This document shows positions 60,142-64,000 of a stretch of 64,000 nt of DNA, in pieces; the stretch's first letter is position 1, and each line of letters opens with the position of its first letter. The stretch spans positions 62,001 to 126,000 of the forward strand of contig NZ_JAGEPF010000020.1 in NCBI RefSeq assembly GCF_017573465.1. Direction: 5' to 3'. The notes below the pieces were generated by a model, which saw nothing but the letters and a program-made list of their open reading frames with translations, ran no database searches and was not told the DNA's origin. The translations under genes were made by a program, and so were the position numbers. The stretch comes from Actinomadura violacea. Lineage in GTDB: Bacteria; Actinomycetota; Actinomycetes; Streptosporangiales; Streptosporangiaceae.

Positions 60142-61674
60142 GTGAGCACCCTGTCCCCGCGCCGGCCCGACGTACTCGTGGTGGGGGCGGGCGGCAGCGG
60201 CGCCGTCCTGGCGGCCCGGCTCAGCGAGGACCCCGGCTGCGAGGTGCTGCTGGCCGAGGCCGGGCCTGTGCCGTCCGAACTTTCGGACTTCCCCGGCGGG
60301 CTGCTGGACGCGCGGCTCGTCCCCGGCGCGCAGCCGGGCAACCCCGCCGTCCGGACGTTCCCGGCCCGCCTCGCGCCCGGCCTGCCCTACGCGGCGGCGC
60401 GCGGACGGTTCCTCGGCGGCTCGACCACCGTCAACGGCGGCTACTTCATCAGGGCGCGGCGCGAGGACTTCGACCGCTGGTCCGTCCACGGCGACCTGTG
60501 GTCCTACGACCGGGTCCTGCCGCTCATGCGCGCGCTGGAGACCGACCTCGACCTCGGCGCCACCGCGCTGCACGGCGGCGACGGCCCGGTCCCGGTCCGC
60601 CGCACCGACCTGGGCCATCCCGCCGCCGCCGCGTTCCAGGCCGCCGCCCGCTCCCTCGGGCACCCGGACGACCCCGACAAGAACGCCCAGGCCGCGCCCG
60701 GGTTCGGCCCCGTGCCGTCGAACACGGTGGACGGCCGCCGGATCAACACCGGGATCGCCTACCTGCTCGGCGAGGCGGCCCGCCGGCCCAACCTCACCGT
60801 CCTCGGCGACTGCGTCGCGCGGTCGGTCGTCGTCAGCCGCGGCAGGGCGACCGGGGTGGTCCTCGAACGCGGCGGTCGGCGGACGGTGCTGGACGCGGGG
60901 CAGGTCGTCCTGTGCGCGGGCTCGCTCTCCTCACCGCACCTGCTGCACCTGTCCGGCATCGGCCCCGCCGACGACCTCGCCGCGCACGGCGTCCCCGTCG
61001 TGCACGACCTGCCCGCCGTCGGTGCCGCGCTCAGCGACCATCCGCAGGTCACCGTGGAATGGACGCCGCGGCGGCCGCTGCCCGCGCCGTCCGGTACCTG
61101 GCTCGGCGGCGCCCTCCATCTGCCCTCGTCCGGCGGCGCCGCGGCGGGCGACCTGGAGATCCTCCAGTCCCTCGTGCCGGTGATGGGCCTGGTCGGCGGG
61201 ACGGCGTCGGTCCCCGGCGCGCCGCTGCCCTTCCTCGTGTCGGTGCTGACGCCCCGGCGCGGCGGGACGCTCCGCACCGTCTCCGCCGACCCCGACGTCC
61301 CACCGCGGATCACCTATGGCTACCTGGACACCGAGGACGACCGGCGCCGGATGCGCGAGGCGGTGCGGGCGGCGGGCGCCGTCGTCGAAGCACTCGGGGA
61401 TATCTCCGGCGGCCCGGTCGAACCCGCGCCCCGTCCCCTGGACGACGACGCCCTGCTCGACGCGTGGATCCTCGCCCGGCTCGGCACGTCCCAGCACACC
61501 TGCGGAACCGTCCCGATGGGCGGCGCCGTCGACGGCCACGGCCGCGTCCACGGCCTGACCGGGCTGCGCGTCGCCGACACCTCGATCCTGCCGGACGCGC
61601 CGCTGCGCGGGCCCGCCGCGACGGCCGTCCTCATCGGCGAGGTGATCGCCCGAGCGGTCCGCGCCGGCGGCTGA
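60142..61674 (+). CDS. mftG: mycofactocin-associated GMC oxidoreductase
   Basis: This 510-residue flavoenzyme of the GMC family is the MftG type, which reoxidises mycofactocinol and links it to respiration. The FAD dinucleotide motif VVGAGGSGAVLAARLSE is at residues 13-29, GRFLGGSTTVNGGYF near residue 92 is the second GMC motif, and GTSQHTCGTVPMGGAVD near the C-terminus holds the active-site His. It is divergent from mftA (138 bp apart). The GTG start has no strong ribosome site. Confidence 0.9.
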   Translation: MSTLSPRRPDVLVVGAGGSGAVLAARLSEDPGCEVLLAEAGPVPSELSDFPGGLLDARLVPGAQPGNPAVRTFPARLAPGLPYAAARGRFLGGSTTVNGGYFIRARREDFDRWSVHGDLWSYDRVLPLMRALETDLDLGATALHGGDGPVPVRRTDLGHPAAAAFQAAARSLGHPDDPDKNAQAAPGFGPVPSNTVDGRRINTGIAYLLGEAARRPNLTVLGDCVARSVVVSRGRATGVVLERGGRRTVLDAGQVVLCAGSLSSPHLLHLSGIGPADDLAAHGVPVVHDLPAVGAALSDHPQVTVEWTPRRPLPAPSGTWLGGALHLPSSGGAAAGDLEILQSLVPVMGLVGGTASVPGAPLPFLVSVLTPRRGGTLRTVSADPDVPPRITYGYLDTEDDRRRMREAVRAAGAVVEALGDISGGPVEPAPRPLDDDALLDAWILARLGTSQHTCGTVPMGGAVDGHGRVHGLTGLRVADTSILPDAPLRGPAATAVLIGEVIARAVRAGG

Positions 61675-61702
61675 TGCCGCTCGCGTCACGCCGATTCCAG
61701 GG

Positions 61703-62305
61703 CTACGCCGACACCGAGCCGGCGCCGTCCGGTACCGCCGACAGGCCCGCGCTCACCTGCCGCAGCGCCTCGTCCAGCACGTCGGCCAGCACCGTGTCCT
61801 CACCGGACGCCAGCCAGAACTCGTACGCGGAGACGCACGCGGACAGCACGACGTTGCCCGCGAGCCGCGGCACCAGCGCCGACGCCGGCGCGCCGGTGCG
61901 CCCGGCGACGAACGCGGTGATCACCGACCGCCAGGACGCGTACCGCAGCGTCGCGTCCGCCTGCAGGGTCGGCACCCCGAGGATCAGCTGCATGCGCTGC
62001 CGGTGCCACGGCACGTCCTGCGGGTCGAACCGGTTGAACTCGACCACGGCGCGGCGCACCGCGTCCATCATCGGGGCGTGCGGGTCCGCCTCGTCGAGCA
62101 GCGCGCGCAGCCTCCGCAGCTGCCCCTCGAAGTCGCCCCACACCAGGTCGTTCTTCGAGGAGAAGTAGCGGAAGAACGTGCGCCGCGCGATGCCGGCCGC
62201 CGCCGCGATGTCGTCGACGGTCGTCGCGTCGAACCCCTTGCGCGCGAACAGCTCGAACGCCAGCCGCTCCAGGACGGCCGGCGAGGTCGCGCGCGGCCTG
62301 CCCAT
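61703..62305 (-). CDS. mftR: mycofactocin-locus TetR-family regulator
   Basis: This protein of about 200 residues is the TetR regulator found with mft genes. The DNA-binding helix-turn-helix is FELFARKGFDATTVDDIAAAAGIARRTFFRYFSSKND (residues 17-53), with GDFEGQLRRLRALL after it, as in MftR. A GTG at 62344 would add 13 residues. It converges on mftG. It most likely binds the TGGCACTC-type sites in the mftA and SDR promoters and is released by an acyl-CoA ligand, the last point from work on other MftR proteins. Confidence 0.86.
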   Translation of the reverse strand: MGRPRATSPAVLERLAFELFARKGFDATTVDDIAAAAGIARRTFFRYFSSKNDLVWGDFEGQLRRLRALLDEADPHAPMMDAVRRAVVEFNRFDPQDVPWHRQRMQLILGVPTLQADATLRYASWRSVITAFVAGRTGAPASALVPRLAGNVVLSACVSAYEFWLASGEDTVLADVLDEALRQVSAGLSAVPDGAGSVSA

Positions 62306-62379
62306 GGCCCGCTGGCGGCCGGCCGTCCCGCCTTCCGAGGTCACGCCACCAGGGTCCCACGGCCCGCACGGGTCCGCAC

Positions 62380-64000
62380 CTAGAAGACCGGCGTGCCGTT
62401 CCGGACCAGCCTCCAGTTCTCCACGTGAAACGACTTCGGGTCGATCGTCCCCGCCGCGGACGCGTACGCCACGATCGCCTCCCGGATCGCGAGCTGGGCG
62501 TTGTAGACGACCGGGGCCGTCGTGATGTGCGGGAAGCCGCCGCCGCCGGACTGGCGGTAGTTGTTCACCGCGACGACGAACTTCTGGTCGTCCGCGACCG
62601 CCGTTCCGTTGAAGGCCAGATTGCGGATCCGCGACCCTTCCGCCTGGGCGATGTCGATGTCGTACGTCACCCCGGAGAACTGGTCGTAGTTGTAGTCGGG
62701 AAGGTCGTGGGCGTTCGTCCACGACGCCGGATCGACCGGGTCGGACGCGGCGACCTGCTTGTAGTACCGCGCCGAGTATTCGAGGTAGTCCTTGATCTGC
62801 GCACCCGTCAGGACGCTGCCGAGAAGGGTGTTGTCGTAGATGTAGAGCCCGGCGATGTCCTTGATGGTGACCTTCCCGGCGGGAAAGGTCGCGAGGCGGC
62901 TGAACGGCGCCGCGATCGAAACCACCGGAAGGGTCGCGTACTCGGTTCCCGCCACGGCCTCGGTGACCTTCGCGGTCTGCACCGCGTTGACGTAGTCGAG
63001 GATCGCGGTGTCCTTCCAGCACGACTCCGCCGCCGACATCTCCTCGGTGGACGTCGCCACGACCTGGTTCACGTAGGCGACCACCGCGTCGTGCTGCTTC
63101 TTCACCAGCCCGACGAGCGCCGGGTCCTCCTCGACGGTGTTCGTGTTCACCGTCGTCGCGGACTTCCCGACGACCTTCCACCGGCCCCGCTCGCGCCGCA
63201 GCGTGAGGTCGAACACCGACAGCCGCTCGCCCCAGCACTTCGGCTCGCTCATCACCACCGGCTCGCCGGTGGTCTCGTTCGTGACGAACCGCTCGGGGAC
63301 GTCGATGTGCGCGTGCCCGAACAGGATCGCGTCGATGCCCGGGACCTGCTGGGCGACCATCGCCGACGCGTTCTCCACCGGAATGTCGCCCGTGTAGGAC
63401 GACAGTCCGCTGTCGCCCGCGTGCGCGCTGACGACCATGACGTCGACGCCCTGCGCCCGCACGATCGGAACCCATTTCTTGGCGGTCTCGACCAGGTCGA
63501 GGAAATCGAGCTTCCCGGACACGTTCGCCTTGTCCCAGATCGCGACGCCAGGATTCGTCAGGCCCAGCAGCCCGACCCTGATCGGCGGATGCCCCGGCAC
63601 GTGCATCCGCTTGATGACGTAGGGGCGGAACGCCGGACGGTCCGTTCCCGCGTGCACCGCGTTAGCGGCCAGCACCGGCGCGTCCATCTGGCTGATCCAT
63701 TTGTTCAGGAACGGCAGCCCGTAGTTGAACTCGTGGTTGCCGAGCGCCACGGCGTCGAATCCGATGGCGTTCATCTGCGTCGCCATAGGGTGCGTCTGGC
63801 CCGTCTTGGTGATGGGCTCCACGGTCGCGTAGTAGAAGCCCAGCGGGGTGCCTTGGATGGTGTCCCCGGCGTCGAAGAGCAGCGTGTGACCGCGCCCGCG
63901 CTGCCGGCGGATCTGCTTCACCAGGCTCGACACCCGCGCCAGCCCGACCACGTTCCCGGCGCTGTCGCTGTACGCCGCATCCTTGTAGTAATCCCAGTCC
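62380..64000 (-). CDS. 5'-nucleotidase/bifunctional metallophosphatase (N-terminus missing at window edge)
   Basis: This is the C-terminal 540 residues of a UshA-like secreted metallophosphatase; the frame stays open to the right edge, so the N-terminus and any signal peptide lie outside. Metallophosphoesterase motifs seen are FDAGDTIQGTPLG, ALGNHEFNYG, VVSAHAGD and ILFGHAHID (metal ligands). The C-terminal 5'-nucleotidase domain includes FVVAVNNYRQSGGGGFPHI, with substrate-binding aromatics. It hydrolyses nucleotides or cyclic nucleotides outside the cell. It begins 75 bases from the mftR ATG, on the same strand. Confidence 0.9.
   Translation of the reverse strand, partial: DWDYYKDAAYSDSAGNVVGLARVSSLVKQIRRQRGRGHTLLFDAGDTIQGTPLGFYYATVEPITKTGQTHPMATQMNAIGFDAVALGNHEFNYGLPFLNKWISQMDAPVLAANAVHAGTDRPAFRPYVIKRMHVPGHPPIRVGLLGLTNPGVAIWDKANVSGKLDFLDLVETAKKWVPIVRAQGVDVMVVSAHAGDSGLSSYTGDIPVENASAMVAQQVPGIDAILFGHAHIDVPERFVTNETTGEPVVMSEPKCWGERLSVFDLTLRRERGRWKVVGKSATTVNTNTVEEDPALVGLVKKQHDAVVAYVNQVVATSTEEMSAAESCWKDTAILDYVNAVQTAKVTEAVAGTEYATLPVVSIAAPFSRLATFPAGKVTIKDIAGLYIYDNTLLGSVLTGAQIKDYLEYSARYYKQVAASDPVDPASWTNAHDLPDYNYDQFSGVTYDIDIAQAEGSRIRNLAFNGTAVADDQKFVVAVNNYRQSGGGGFPHITTAPVVYNAQLAIREAIVAYASAAGTIDPKSFHVENWRLVRNGTPVF

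Overview
The window is a contiguous piece of a very GC-rich actinomycete chromosome. GTG starts, 4-base stop/start overlaps (GTGA, ATGA), actinobacterial regulator families (PucR, MarR, TetR, LuxR with ATPase, SpoIIE phosphatase) and a complete mycofactocin locus all fit a filamentous actinomycete such as Actinomadura or another Thermomonosporaceae/Streptosporangiales member. That placement is inference from gene content. I see no tRNA, rRNA, CRISPR, phage or insertion-sequence signal.

Layout. 1-5.4 kb: an esterase, then an aldehyde dehydrogenase and PucR regulator divergent from a 4-aminobutyrate-type aminotransferase, together a probable GABA/omega-amino-acid catabolic unit. 5.5-11.7 kb: an amidohydrolase followed by a complete branched-chain-amino-acid-type ABC importer in which one permease is fused to one ATPase. 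11.7-15.6 kb: SDR, luciferase-like monooxygenase, small membrane protein and secreted nuclease. 16-22.8 kb: respiratory nitrate reductase narGHJI. 22.9-30.7 kb: MarR regulator, secreted lipase, fatty-acid desaturase, fatty acyl-AMP ligase, PucR-like regulator, and an EamA exporter with its MarR repressor. 30.8-38.2 kb: a selenocysteine module, selA-selB-selD facing a formate dehydrogenase alpha gene whose in-frame UGA, at residue 189, is followed by a SECIS-like hairpin. 38.3-53.5 kb: secreted hydrolase, signalling and stress genes (SpoIIE phosphatase, MarR, two-domain Lrp, M20 hydrolase with MFS exporter, two unrecognised acidic/charged proteins, DUF1269 protein, amidase, sugar porter, LuxR ATPase regulator). 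54-62.3 kb: mycofactocin locus mftABCDEF, mftG and mftR plus a mycofactocin-type SDR. 62.4-64 kb: a 5'-nucleotidase cut by the right edge.

How parts work together. SelD makes selenophosphate, SelA converts seryl-tRNA(Sec) to selenocysteyl-tRNA, SelB delivers it, and the adjacent FdhA is the obvious client; formate oxidation could feed electrons to the nearby nitrate reductase. MftA is modified by MftB/MftC, MftE and MftD and glycosylated by MftF; the SDR and MftG use the cofactor. The mftA promoter and the SDR promoter carry related TGGCACTC sites between their -35 and -10 elements, which suggests common control, most simply by MftR.

The non-coding observations most worth checking are a near-identical long hairpin found at two sites (11.7 and 34.95 kb) with compensatory base changes, a pair of interleaved inverted repeats at 48.93-48.98 kb, a perfect palindrome covering a MarR start codon at 30.68 kb, and an 18-bp terminator-like hairpin directly before fdhA.
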